This document shows, one piece after another, positions 17,382 to 26,853 of a stretch of DNA of 64,000 nucleotides. Under the pieces are notes generated by a model. The model saw only the letters and a program-made list of their open reading frames with translations, was not told the origin of the DNA and searched no databases. A program made the position numbers and the translations under genes. The DNA comes from an uncultured Clostridia bacterium (lineage in GTDB: Bacteria; Bacillota; Clostridia; TANB77; CAG-508), in contig CAKPHJ010000001.1 of NCBI GenBank assembly GCA_934157205.1, forward strand, positions 43,423 to 107,422. The letters run 5' to 3'. Within the stretch, counting starts at the first letter, position 1. Each line of letters begins with the position of its first letter.

Positions 17382-18227
17382 TTAACTTTGTATATTATTT
17401 TTTTTATTATTTAATATTCCAAGTGATATTACCATTATAATTTCTAATGATGCTATAAATAAAGCATCATAAATATATTTATTATAGTCATCAAATAACA
17501 TATTCATTGAATTCATGTACATTTCTATTGTAACATTTAGTGCTTGTCTGTATTGTTTTAATGTTCTTTGATTTTTTATACCAATTGTACCTATGTGGTT
17601 TTTAAAATCATTTATATTAAATACATATGAATGTTTATAGGAATATGCAATAGTCTCAAATGTTTTATTTTCATGTTTATTTAAAATATCATTAAAATTT
17701 TGATATTCTAGTATTAATTCTTCAAAGTCATCTGATAATTTTTCATATGTTAATTCTGGTGAGGTAATAAAATTATAAATATTGATGAAGGATTTTTTAT
17801 ATTTTTCAATTGTAAATAATTGACTTAGTAAAAATGTAATAATTATTGTAATACTTATTATAACTGATAATATATTTACAATATTTTTAGTAAATCTAAT
17901 TTTAAATAAATCTATTATTTCATAGATAAATATAGCCAATCCTATCTGCTCAACTAAATCCACATTAGAATTTGAAAAAACAAAAATATAATCATGCATA
18001 ATTGCTAAAACAGTTAGTATTATGCAAGGTATAATTTTACTTTTCTTCTTTTCCTTAATAGTTCTTATAATTGACATTATCCATGCAATAAAATTCAAAG
18101 AGATTATTAAATAGTCAAGTATAGTATTGAATGTATATCCTTTTATACTAATATTATTTAGAATATATATTAATACAATAAATGCCATTAATATTGGTAT
18201 ACCAAATTTTTCAATTGTTTTTTTCAT
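17382..18227 (-). CDS. Uncharacterised polytopic membrane protein
   Basis: A 281-residue protein with hydrophobic segments at about 10-28, 38-55, 66-82, 88-108, 118-142 and 255-275, and a soluble helical region (about 145-250) between the fifth and last. AAAGGA precedes the ATG. No motif recognised. It may share transcription with the SPFH gene upstream. Confidence 0.5.
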   Translation of the reverse strand: MKKTIEKFGIPILMAFIVLIYILNNISIKGYTFNTILDYLIISLNFIAWIMSIIRTIKEKKKSKIIPCIILTVLAIMHDYIFVFSNSNVDLVEQIGLAIFIYEIIDLFKIRFTKNIVNILSVIISITIIITFLLSQLFTIEKYKKSFINIYNFITSPELTYEKLSDDFEELILEYQNFNDILNKHENKTFETIAYSYKHSYVFNINDFKNHIGTIGIKNQRTLKQYRQALNVTIEMYMNSMNMLFDDYNKYIYDALFIASLEIIMVISLGILNNKKNNIQS

Positions 18228-18293
18228 TATTATGACATTCCTTTCTTTAAAAGTACAAAAATTAATTTAAAAACGTTTTTATTAATTATTTTT

Positions 18294-18779
18294 TTAATTT
18301 ATTATATAATCAGTTTTAGTTTCGTTAATTTTACAACCAAAATTATAAATTTTTTGACTTAAAACAGCGTTTAATTCTTCTTGAATTGCATCTTTAGAAT
18401 TTAAAATTGAATCAAAGTTCATTCTTTTAAGAATATCACGTAATGTTGTTATTACTACATATTCAATTCCTTTTTCCAAACTTGCAATTTCATAAACAGC
18501 CTTTTGGGGATCTGTTATTTCATAATATACTACTGATTTCGCTGTAACACAAATATTATCCTTAGTAATAATTTTATATGGTATAGTACTAACTCTTTGA
18601 TTTTCTAAGCTTACTATACTTTTTACGTGTTCAAAAAATGGAATAACAATTGTAAAACCAGTATAAGCAACTCTGTTAAATTTTCCAAACCTCTCAATTA
18701 CATATGCTTGAGAAGGTCCAACAATTTTTACAGATAATATTAGAAAAAATATTAATAAAGATAAATATGAATATTCCAT
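18294..18779 (-). CDS. Short SPFH-domain (stomatin/QmcA-like) protein, probably truncated
   Basis: A 161-residue protein: an N-terminal membrane helix (about 5-20) then an SPFH domain: VGPSQAYVIERFGKFNR, IPFFEHVKSI, and TTLRDILKRMNFDSILNSKD, the classic stomatin/prohibitin signature. It ends just after that motif, whereas family members continue through a coiled coil to ~300 residues. The last residues (NETKTDYIIN) do not fit the usual follow-on, so the 3' part is probably lost. Start set at 18779 because AAGGAGA precedes it. Possibly a decayed membrane-microdomain scaffold. Confidence 0.75.
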   Translation of the reverse strand: MEYSYLSLLIFFLILSVKIVGPSQAYVIERFGKFNRVAYTGFTIVIPFFEHVKSIVSLENQRVSTIPYKIITKDNICVTAKSVVYYEITDPQKAVYEIASLEKGIEYVVITTLRDILKRMNFDSILNSKDAIQEELNAVLSQKIYNFGCKINETKTDYIIN

Positions 18780-18971
18780 AAAAAAATCTCCTTTTAAATT
18801 AATATTATAAATAATTATATCATTTATTAAAATTAAATACAATAATTTATGTTTTTTATAATTTTTAATATTATATTGTAAAAACTATAATAAAATTGTA
18901 TAATTAAATTATGAAAATAATTTGCTATTAATTTTAGTATTAATTGTAAAAAGAAAGGGAATAAATTTTTT

Positions 18972-19616
18972 ATGGAAAAAAATTACTATCAAATATTGCA
19001 AATAGATAAAGAAGCTTCTCAAGATATAATAGAAAAAGCATATAAAACTCTTGCTAAAAAATATCATCCAGATTTGCAAGCTGAAGAAAATAAAAAAAAT
19101 GCTGAAAATATTCTAAAAAAAATAAATGAAGCATATGAAGTTTTATCTAATCCATCAAAAAGAGAGGCTTATAATAAAACAATTGAACAATCTACTATAT
19201 CACAAGAACAATATAAAGAAATTATACATCAAAATGAATATCTAAAAAATAAGCTAAAAAATAATTCGAGTGTTCAAAATTCAAATTCAAATAATAATTT
19301 AAATTTTGAAAATTATTATAATAAAAAAATACAAGATTTAGAATACCAAGAAAATTTACAAAAAGCTAGACAAAGAGCTTATTATGATGCATATATTCAA
19401 GATTTAAAAAGTAGAGGATATAAAATAAAATATAAAAAAACTTTAAAAGAATATTTAAAAAATTTAATTTCTTTAATTATTACAATTTTTATTATTTCAA
19501 TTTCTTTTTTTATTTTATGGCAAATCCCTATTGTAAAAAGATTTTTATTAGAATTATATAACGAAAATCAAATAATTAAAGGAATTATAGATATTTTTAT
19601 TAAAAAAGGAGTTTAA
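18972..19616 (+). CDS. Membrane-anchored J-domain protein (DnaJ-like)
   Basis: A 214-residue protein with an N-terminal J domain (residues 4-70), His-Pro-Asp at 32-34 and the NEAYEVLSNPSKREAYN helix IV. A charged region follows, then a C-terminal membrane helix (about 160-185) and a short tail. It lacks the G/F, zinc-finger and C-terminal domains of true DnaJ, so it is a type III J-protein that would recruit Hsp70 (DnaK) to the membrane. AAAGGGA precedes ATG 18972. Confidence 0.85.
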   Translation: MEKNYYQILQIDKEASQDIIEKAYKTLAKKYHPDLQAEENKKNAENILKKINEAYEVLSNPSKREAYNKTIEQSTISQEQYKEIIHQNEYLKNKLKNNSSVQNSNSNNNLNFENYYNKKIQDLEYQENLQKARQRAYYDAYIQDLKSRGYKIKYKKTLKEYLKNLISLIITIFIISISFFILWQIPIVKRFLLELYNENQIIKGIIDIFIKKGV

Positions 19617-19623
19617 TTATGAA

Positions 19624-19668
19624 AAATATCAAAAAAGGTCTGTAAAAAAAGTTCCTTTTTTGATATTT
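19624..19668. terminator. Terminator-like 15-bp hairpin
   Basis: AAATATCAAAAAAGG and CCTTTTTTGATATTT are perfect complements with a 15-nt loop, between the convergent dnaJ-like and patatin genes. Confidence 0.7.
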
Positions 19669-19727
19669 ACATATATAAATTTATCAATACTCCAATCAAA
19701 CAATTCTTTTAGAAATAGAAATTTTAA

Positions 19728-20576
19728 TTAAAACTCTTTTTTTATAAATTCCTTCATTTGTATATAACCCAAATTATACAATTGATCAATTTTTTTCATA
19801 TCAAGCAATCCGACTTTTTCACTTTTAATTTTCAAAACCAAATCAGATCCACTAATTTCATAATTAGCCAACTCACGGCAAAGAAGGTTCAAAGAACAAC
19901 TAGCAACATCTATAAAATTTTTATCACAAGACATTTTTGTATCATTTTCAAAAACAATACTTAAAACCTTATTACAGCCAAGTTGTTTTAATTCTTTCCA
20001 AGGTACATTTTCACGAATACCACCATCTACCAATTTTATATTATTATATTCACAAGGAGAAAAAACAACTGGATAACTACAACTTGCACGTACAGCTTTA
20101 GATATTTTAATATCATTTATAAATCTAGTATTGTCTGAAAATTCATGTCTATTTATACAAGAAGTAAAACATAAAACTTCACCATTATATAAATTAACAC
20201 TAGGAATTGCAAGAGGCATTTTTATATCTTGCATACTTTTTACATTTTTTATTTTAGTCATTTTTTCTATAAGATTTTCCAATTGTTTTCCACTATTTAA
20301 GCCATCAATAATTATTTCTTTTTTTATTAATAATCCAAATATCAATTTTATAATGTTAAAAAAATCAACATATTTAATTTTATTACAATATTTTTTAAAT
20401 ATTGAATATATTTCTTTTGGAGTAAATCCCATAGCATATAACGCTGAAACAATACTTCCAGAAGAGGTTCCACCTATATAATCTATTTGAATATTATACT
20501 CTTTTAATGCTTGCAATACGCCAATGTGTGCAGAACCTTTAACTCCACCACCAGCCAAACAAATTCCAAAACTCAT
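19728..20576 (-). CDS. Patatin-like phospholipase
   Basis: A 282-residue protein with the patatin oxyanion motif GGGVKGSAH (residues 9-17), nucleophile Ser38 in GGTSSGS, and the catalytic Asp in LVDGGIRENVPW. It would hydrolyse acyl esters of phospholipids (RssA/YchK-like). The GGTGA ribosome binding site lies in the 3' arm of an 11-bp hairpin that also ends the upstream transcript. Confidence 0.9.
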   Translation of the reverse strand: MSFGICLAGGGVKGSAHIGVLQALKEYNIQIDYIGGTSSGSIVSALYAMGFTPKEIYSIFKKYCNKIKYVDFFNIIKLIFGLLIKKEIIIDGLNSGKQLENLIEKMTKIKNVKSMQDIKMPLAIPSVNLYNGEVLCFTSCINRHEFSDNTRFINDIKISKAVRASCSYPVVFSPCEYNNIKLVDGGIRENVPWKELKQLGCNKVLSIVFENDTKMSCDKNFIDVASCSLNLLCRELANYEISGSDLVLKIKSEKVGLLDMKKIDQLYNLGYIQMKEFIKKEF

Positions 20577-20618
20577 AAAAAATCACCAATACATTATATT
20601 CAAATTTATGTATTGGTG
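20577..20618 (-). terminator. Hairpin that is both terminator and possible SD cover for the patatin gene
   Basis: On the minus strand CACCAATACAT (20618-20608) pairs perfectly with ATGTATTGGTG (20594-20584), then A and six T run straight into the patatin ATG. The GGTG in the second arm is the only Shine-Dalgarno-like sequence for that ATG. Confidence 0.7.
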
Positions 20619-20656
20619 TTAATTAATATATTATAATTTTTATAGTTTCGTTTATA

Positions 20657-23600
20657 TTAATTTATTTTTTGTATTTTTTTATTTTGTGCTTCATAATTTT
20701 CTGTATTTTCAGCATTTATAGATTTAATTCTTTTTTCTTTTTCTGCTAAATTATCTTTAGCAACTGTCATTAAAAGTTTAATTCTATTAGCTTGATTTGC
20801 CTCACTTGCTCCTGGGTCATAGTCGACTGGAGAAATATTTGCATCTGGATATTTTTCTCTTATTGTTTTTATTACACCTTTTCCAACAACATGGTTAGGT
20901 AAACATGCAAATGGTTGCACACATACAATATTTGGAATATCATTTTCTATGTATTCTATCATTTCTGCAGTTAAAAACCAACCTTCACCAGTTTGATTTC
21001 CTATAGATAAAACATCTTTTACTTTATCTTCTAAATGCCATATATCGCAAGGTGGAAGATAATTCTTTTTAGAATTTGCAAGTGCAATTTTAACATCTTT
21101 TTCAAGAATGTCAATTAAATTGATTGCAATTTTCATTAATTTTGCTGATGTTTTATTAATATTTAATAAATTATTAAATGTTATTTTGTGTGTACACATA
21201 AATTTAGCAAATCCCATAAAGTCTGGTAAAATAACTTCTGCACCTTCTTTTTCTAATAAATCAGCAACATAATTATTTCCAAATGGATGATATTTTATTA
21301 GTACTTCACCAACAATTCCAACACGAGGTTTTTTAACAGAGGTATCTAATTCTATTTTTTCAAAGTCATTTACAATGTCATAAATACTTTGTTTAAATTC
21401 TTTGTTGCTAGATTTTCTTGAAAGTATTTCTTTGCATTTATTAAGCCAAGTGTCAAATAGTTTTTGTGTTTCACCTTTATTTACTTCATATGCTCTATTT
21501 TTTGTAAGCATTTTTTGTAATAAGTCGCCATATACAACCATTTTTAATAATTTTTCCATTAATGGAACTGTAAGTTTAAATCCAGGCATTTTTTCCATAC
21601 CAACTATATTAAAAGATATAACTGGAACATTTTCAAATCCAGCATCTTTTAGAGCTTTTCTTATAAATCCAATATAATTTGTAGCTCTACAGCCACCACC
21701 AGTTTGAGACATTATTAATGCTGTTTTATTTATATCATATTTTCCAGATTGTAATGCTTCAATCATTTGGCCTGTAACTAATATAGATGGATAACATGCA
21801 TCATTATTAACATATTTTAAACCAGTTTCAACAGTTTTTTGAGTACATGTACGCAATAATTCTACATTATATCCAGCAGAACGGACTGCAGATTCAAGTA
21901 ATTCAAAATGAATAGGTGCCATTTGTGGTATTAAAATAGTGTAGTCTTTACGCATATCTTTTGTAAAGATTTTTTTGTGTATACCATAGTTTCCTAATTT
22001 TAATTCTTCATGTTTTTCTTGTTCTCTTTTTTTCATACTTGCAAGAAGTGAACGTATACGTATTCTAACAGCTCCTAAATTATTAACTTCATCTATTTTT
22101 ATTAAAGTATACATTTTATTAAAACTTGATAATATTTCTTCAACTTGATCTGTGGTTACAGCGTCAACTCCACAACCAAATGAATTTAGTTGTATAAGTT
22201 CAAGATTATCATGTTTTCCAACAAAATCAGCTGCAGCGTATAATCTTGCATGATATACCCATTGGTCAACAACTCTTAAAGGTCTTTGAGCTTCTGTTTT
22301 GTCTGCTACACTATCTTCTGTTAAAACGCATAAACCTAAAGATGTTATTAAAGTGTCAATTCCATGGTTTATTTCTGGGTCAACATGATAAGGTCTACCA
22401 GCTAAAACTATACCTTTTAAATTATTTTCTTCAATATATTTAACAGTTTCTGCTCCTTTGTCTTTTATATCTTGTTTGCATTTTTGATATTCTTCTTCAG
22501 CTTTTTGAGCAGCATTTAGCAATTCTGATTTTGTAAAATTGTATTTTTTAAACTCATCTAATTCTAGTATTTTTTTCACTAAATTCTTTTTCTCAAAAGG
22601 TAAAAATGGGTTTAAAAATGTTACATCAGGATTTTTTAATTCTTCAACATTATTTTTTAGAACTTCAGAATAAGATATAACTATAGGACAATTATAGTGA
22701 TTATCTGCCTTTTTATATTCTTTTCTTGAATATGGTATGCAAGGATAAAATATAGTTTTAATTCCTTGTTCTAAAAGACTTTCAATGTGTCCATGAGAAA
22801 GTTTTGCAGGATAGCAAACAGATTCTGATGGCATTGATTCCATTCCTTTTTCATATGTTTTACGTGTACTTTTTTCTGAAAGTATAACTCTAAATTTTAA
22901 ATTAGTTAAAAATGTAAACCAAAATGGATAATCTTCATACATATTTAAAACCCTAGGTATACCAATGGTTCCACGTGTTGCTTCTTTTTCTGGTAGAGGT
23001 TCGTAATTAAATATTCTTTCAAATTTATATTGAACTAAATTTGGAAGTTTTTTCCCTTTTGAAACTATACCAGCACCTTTTTCACAACGGTTTCCTGAAA
23101 CATGAATTTGACCATTACTAAATTTATTTATTGTTAATTTGCAATGATTTTCACAGTTATTGCAACGTGTATGTGTTACTTTGATTTTTAAATTATCAAT
23201 TTCTTCAGTTTTTAATATTGTTGATACATATTCCATGTCTAAATTGTTTTCATATTGTTCTTTAGAAAGCAATGCCATACCATATGCACCCATAAGACCT
23301 GATATGTCTGGTCTTACAACATTTTTTCCAACAATTAATTCAAATGCGCGTAAAACAGCATTATTGTAGAATGTTCCACCTTGTACAACTATATGATTTC
23401 CTAATGTTTCTACATCTCTAACTTTCATTACTTTTTGTATTGCATTTTTAATAACAGAATATGAAAGTCCACTAGAAATGTCACCAACTGTATATCCTTC
23501 TTTTTGAGCTTGTTTAATTTTAGAGTTCATAAATACGGTACATCTAGACCCTAAATCTACAGGTCTTTTTGCATTTATAGCTTCTTCAACAAATTCAGAT

Positions 23601-24991
23601 ATTTCTAAATTTAAACTTTTGGCAAATGTTTCTATAAATGAACCACAGCCAGAAGAACATGCTTCATTTAGCATTATATTATCAATTGAACCATTTTTCA
23701 TTCTGATATATTTCATATCTTGGCCACCGATATCTATAATTGCTGTAACATCTGGCTCAAATGTTTTTGCAGCTGTATAATGAGCAATTGTTTCAATTTC
23801 ATTTAAATCAACATTTAAAGCTGTTTGAATTAGTTTTTCTCCATAACCTGTAACACCACTATCTCTTAAAATAGCTTTTTTTGGTAATACAGAATATAAT
23901 TTTTTTAACATATTCATAACACTTTTTAAAGGATTTCCTTCATTGCTTCCATAAAGTGAATATAAAAGCTTACCATCTTTGTCTATTAAAACTAATTTTG
24001 TTGTTGTAGAACCAGCATCAATTCCTAGAAAACAATTTCCTTCGTAATTTTCTAAGCTAGCTTTAGGTGTTTTAGCTTTGTTGTGTCTTTCCAAAAATTT
24101 GTTATATTCTTCTTTATTTTTAAATAAAGGATCAAGTGGATGTGTTGTGTTATCTGTTGAATTTTTTAATGTTTCTATTTTTTTAGCTAAAACATCGGGT
24201 GTAAGTATTTCAGAATTTATAGAATCTAATGCAGCACCTTTTGCAACTAAAAGGTGGGCTTCATCAGGAACTATAATTTCATTTTCTTTTAAATGTAAAG
24301 TTTCAATAAATCTTTTTCTAAGTTCAGATAAATAATTTAAAGGACCACCTAAAAATGCTACATTTCCTCTAATTGGCCTTCCGCAAGCTAAACCACTAAT
24401 TGTTTGATTAACAACAGCTTGGAATATTGAAGCTGCTATATCTTCTTTGGCTGCACCTTCATTTATTAATGGTTGAATATCTGTTTTCGCAAAAACTCCA
24501 CAACGAGAAGCTATAGGGTAAATAGTAGTATAACTTTTTGCATATTCGTTTAAACCAGCAGTATCTGTGTGCAATAAAGATGCCATTTGGTCTAAAAATG
24601 CACCTGTACCACCAGCACAAGTACCATTCATTCTTTGCTCAATAGATTGATCAAAATAAATTATTTTTGCATCTTCTCCGCCTAATTCAATAACTACATC
24701 TGTTCTAGGAATATATTTTTCAACTGCACGTTTACAAGAAACTACTTCTTGTATAAAATTAACTCCTAAAAATTTTGCAGCAGACATCGCACCAGAACCT
24801 GTAAGCGCAAGAGTAAAAGAATTTAAAGGGTACTTTTTTAATAAGTCCTCTAAAACATTACAAACAGTATTTTTGGTGTCTGAAAAATGTCTTTGATAAT
24901 CTTTATATATAGTATTTTTTTGTTCATCCATAACAATGATTTTGACTGTTGTAGAACCAACATCTAAACCAACATGTAATAAATTTTCCAT
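20657..24991 (-). CDS. Giant 2-hydroxyacyl-CoA dehydratase activase / BadF-BcrAD family fusion protein
   Basis: A 1444-residue fusion. Two ASKHA-type BadF/HgdC ATPase domains (about 5-260, HVGLDVGSTTVKIIVMDE; about 320-575, CFLGIDAGSTTTKLVLIDKD), each with the GGT/CSSGCGSFIE-type iron-sulfur cysteine region, then a Cys cluster TRCNNCENHC (about 608-620), a DUF2229-type domain (about 670-890) and an HgdB-like C-terminal region (about 990-1400). Activases use ATP to push an electron into 2-hydroxyacyl-CoA dehydratases; these large stand-alone fusions are widespread in Clostridia, substrate unknown. Start set at 24991 because AGGAGA precedes it and homologous sequence begins there. Monocistronic. 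Confidence 0.9.
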   Translation of the reverse strand: MENLLHVGLDVGSTTVKIIVMDEQKNTIYKDYQRHFSDTKNTVCNVLEDLLKKYPLNSFTLALTGSGAMSAAKFLGVNFIQEVVSCKRAVEKYIPRTDVVIELGGEDAKIIYFDQSIEQRMNGTCAGGTGAFLDQMASLLHTDTAGLNEYAKSYTTIYPIASRCGVFAKTDIQPLINEGAAKEDIAASIFQAVVNQTISGLACGRPIRGNVAFLGGPLNYLSELRKRFIETLHLKENEIIVPDEAHLLVAKGAALDSINSEILTPDVLAKKIETLKNSTDNTTHPLDPLFKNKEEYNKFLERHNKAKTPKASLENYEGNCFLGIDAGSTTTKLVLIDKDGKLLYSLYGSNEGNPLKSVMNMLKKLYSVLPKKAILRDSGVTGYGEKLIQTALNVDLNEIETIAHYTAAKTFEPDVTAIIDIGGQDMKYIRMKNGSIDNIMLNEACSSGCGSFIETFAKSLNLEISEFVEEAINAKRPVDLGSRCTVFMNSKIKQAQKEGYTVGDISSGLSYSVIKNAIQKVMKVRDVETLGNHIVVQGGTFYNNAVLRAFELIVGKNVVRPDISGLMGAYGMALLSKEQYENNLDMEYVSTILKTEEIDNLKIKVTHTRCNNCENHCKLTINKFSNGQIHVSGNRCEKGAGIVSKGKKLPNLVQYKFERIFNYEPLPEKEATRGTIGIPRVLNMYEDYPFWFTFLTNLKFRVILSEKSTRKTYEKGMESMPSESVCYPAKLSHGHIESLLEQGIKTIFYPCIPYSRKEYKKADNHYNCPIVISYSEVLKNNVEELKNPDVTFLNPFLPFEKKNLVKKILELDEFKKYNFTKSELLNAAQKAEEEYQKCKQDIKDKGAETVKYIEENNLKGIVLAGRPYHVDPEINHGIDTLITSLGLCVLTEDSVADKTEAQRPLRVVDQWVYHARLYAAADFVGKHDNLELIQLNSFGCGVDAVTTDQVEEILSSFNKMYTLIKIDEVNNLGAVRIRIRSLLASMKKREQEKHEELKLGNYGIHKKIFTKDMRKDYTILIPQMAPIHFELLESAVRSAGYNVELLRTCTQKTVETGLKYVNNDACYPSILVTGQMIEALQSGKYDINKTALIMSQTGGGCRATNYIGFIRKALKDAGFENVPVISFNIVGMEKMPGFKLTVPLMEKLLKMVVYGDLLQKMLTKNRAYEVNKGETQKLFDTWLNKCKEILSRKSSNKEFKQSIYDIVNDFEKIELDTSVKKPRVGIVGEVLIKYHPFGNNYVADLLEKEGAEVILPDFMGFAKFMCTHKITFNNLLNINKTSAKLMKIAINLIDILEKDVKIALANSKKNYLPPCDIWHLEDKVKDVLSIGNQTGEGWFLTAEMIEYIENDIPNIVCVQPFACLPNHVVGKGVIKTIREKYPDANISPVDYDPGASEANQANRIKLLMTVAKDNLAEKEKRIKSINAENTENYEAQNKKIQKIN

Positions 24992-25189
24992 AGGGATTCT
25001 CCTTTTTTTTAAGCTCTTTGCCTTTATTTTATACGCAAAACGAGGTTTTGTCAAATGTAAAATTATGGAATATTTTCTTGCTATTTCCTATTTATTATTG
25101 TTCTAAATATTATTTTAAATAATAATATTAATTAAAAGGTTGTACTGCTAAAAAATACCTTTAAAATAAGCAAGAAAGGAATGAGAAAA

Positions 25190-25735
25190 ATGAAAAATAA
25201 AAAAATATTTATTATTTTTAGTATACTTTTAATAGTAATTTTAATAGGAGGATATTTTGGAATAAAATATGCAAAAAATAAAAGTGAAAAAATAAATAAT
25301 AATGAAATAGCTGAATATACTCCAGAAGAAGAAATAACAGATAAACAATTAAGACAAACAATTGTAAGTGTATATTTTCCTTCAAAAGAAACAAATGAAA
25401 TTGTTCCTGAAGCAAGATTAATAGATATAAAAGAAATAATAAATACTCCATATGAAAAATTAGTTAATTTATTAATAGAAGGACCCAAAAATGAAAAAAA
25501 TAATAAAATAATTCCAGAAAACACAAAATTATTAAGAAATTATTTAGAAGGTGATTGTGTTGTTTTAGATTTTTCTGAAGAATTTTTAAATTATGATAAA
25601 AATAATGAACAAGAAAAAAATAATATAATAAAATCAATAGTAAATACTCTTACAGAATTAACAGAAATAAATAAAGTAAAAATATTAATAAATGGAAATA
25701 TAAATGATGAATTTAATGAAGTTTATACAAGATAA
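25190..25735 (+). CDS. GerM-domain (GerMN) lipoprotein-like or membrane-anchored protein
   Basis: A 181-residue protein: N-terminal membrane helix (about 5-24), charged linker, then a ~120-residue GerMN domain with TIVSVYFPSKE, LVNLLIEGP and EGDCVVLDFSEEF. GerM in Bacillus localises SpoIIIAH/SpoIIQ complexes during sporulation; related domains occur in other envelope proteins. ATG 25190 is preferred to ATG 25181 because AAAGGA ends at 25180. The gene is monocistronic and ends at a strong hairpin. Confidence 0.8.
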   Translation: MKNKKIFIIFSILLIVILIGGYFGIKYAKNKSEKINNNEIAEYTPEEEITDKQLRQTIVSVYFPSKETNEIVPEARLIDIKEIINTPYEKLVNLLIEGPKNEKNNKIIPENTKLLRNYLEGDCVVLDFSEEFLNYDKNNEQEKNNIIKSIVNTLTELTEINKVKILINGNINDEFNEVYTR

Positions 25736-25737
25736 AA

Positions 25738-25783
25738 TTTTGCTAGCCATTTTAGAATTTAAATATATTAATGGCTAGCAAAA
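25738..25783. terminator. Bidirectional terminator
   Basis: TTTTGCTAGCCATT and AATGGCTAGCAAAA flank a 17-nt AT-rich loop. It lies between the gerM-like gene (+) and the small gene on the opposite strand. Confidence 0.85.
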
Positions 25784-25811
25784 CTGAAAATAGGTAATTA
25801 ACAAATAATTA

Positions 25812-25988
25812 TTATTTTAATATTTTATATAATTTAAAATATTTAAAGTAATAATTAAAATTATTTAAAAAATTTTCTACGTCATTTAAAGAATTGATTG
25901 TGTTTTTTTTATATGAATTAAAATCAAATTTCTTTTTAGGAGGTTTTTTTTCTTCTTTTCTTGTATTAATAAACAAATTCTTTTCCAT
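25812..25988 (-). CDS. Small basic 58-aa protein of unknown function
   Basis: An ATG at 25988 has AAGGAG 7 nt upstream on the minus strand and opens a 58-codon frame ending TAA at 25812-25814. The protein starts MEKNLFINTRKEEKKPPKKK and continues with an Asn/Tyr/Phe-rich helix ending YFKLYKILK. The Lys/Pro-rich head and good ribosome binding site suggest a real gene. It shares the terminator at 25738-25783 with the convergent gerM-like gene. A plus-strand frame across it is a shadow extending a methyltransferase upstream of its true start. Confidence 0.55.
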   Translation of the reverse strand: MEKNLFINTRKEEKKPPKKKFDFNSYKKNTINSLNDVENFLNNFNYYFKYFKLYKILK

Positions 25989-26097
25989 ATTTAAACTCCT
26001 TAAAATAATTGTATTAAAATTGAAAAAATTTCATATTTGTTATATAATATGCAAAATAATAAAAAATGTAACAAAAATATTTAAAGGAAAAAATAAA

Positions 26098-26841
26098 ATG
26101 ATTATAAAATTAGAAGAAAATGAAAGAATTGATGACTTAGAATATAAAAATTTAAAAATAATCCAAAAAAAAGATGGATTTTGCTTTGGAATAGATAGTA
26201 TTTTATTATCTGATTTTTCAAAAAATATAAAAGAAAATTCTAAAGTGTTAGACTTAGGAACAGGAACAGGAATTATTGCAACTTTATTATGTGGAAAAAC
26301 AAAATTAAAAAAAATAATAGGAATAGAAATTCAAAAAGAAATTGCTGATATGGCAAAAAGAAGTATAAAATTAAATAAATTAGAAAATAAATTTGAAATT
26401 ATTAATGAAAATATAATTAATTTAGAAAAAATATTTGAAAAAAATAGTATTGATGCTATTGTAACAAATCCTCCATATAAAAAGAAAAATTCTGGAATAA
26501 TAAATGAAAATGAAAAAAAATTAATTTCTAGACATGAAATTACAGCAACACTAGAAGACTTCATAAAAATATCTCAAAAATTATTAAAAAATAATGGAGA
26601 ATTTTACATGGTACATAGACCTGAAAGATTAGTTGATATTTTTGAAATAATGAGAAAATATAAAATAGAGCCTAAAATTATCAGATTTGTACATTCAAAT
26701 ATTAATAAAGAATCTAAATTGGTTTTAATAAAAGGAGTAAAAAATGCAAAACCATTTTTAAAAATAGAAAAAAATTTATATATATATAATGAAAATGGAA
26801 ATTACTCTGATGAAATATTAAAAATATATAATAAAAAATAA
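26098..26841 (+). CDS. TrmN6-like SAM-dependent N6-adenine methyltransferase
   Basis: A 247-residue class I methyltransferase with the SAM loop LDLGTGTGII (residues 51-60) and the amino-methylating motif NPPY (124-127). An opening LKIIQKKDGFCFGIDSILLSDF matches the tRNA1(Val) adenine-37 N6 methyltransferase family (YfiC/YabB). In Bacillus the yabB gene lies upstream of rsmI (yraL/yabC), as here. Start 26098 has AAAGGA; a frame open further upstream overlaps a small gene on the other strand and is not supported. Confidence 0.88.
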   Translation: MIIKLEENERIDDLEYKNLKIIQKKDGFCFGIDSILLSDFSKNIKENSKVLDLGTGTGIIATLLCGKTKLKKIIGIEIQKEIADMAKRSIKLNKLENKFEIINENIINLEKIFEKNSIDAIVTNPPYKKKNSGIINENEKKLISRHEITATLEDFIKISQKLLKNNGEFYMVHRPERLVDIFEIMRKYKIEPKIIRFVHSNINKESKLVLIKGVKNAKPFLKIEKNLYIYNENGNYSDEILKIYNKK

Positions 26842-26853
26842 GGGGAGATAAAA

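Noticed and set aside
25894..26097. N-terminal extension of the TrmN6-like protein
   Set aside because: Composition is hydrophobic noise antisense to a small gene with a good ribosome binding site; AAAGGA and the conserved start support 26098.
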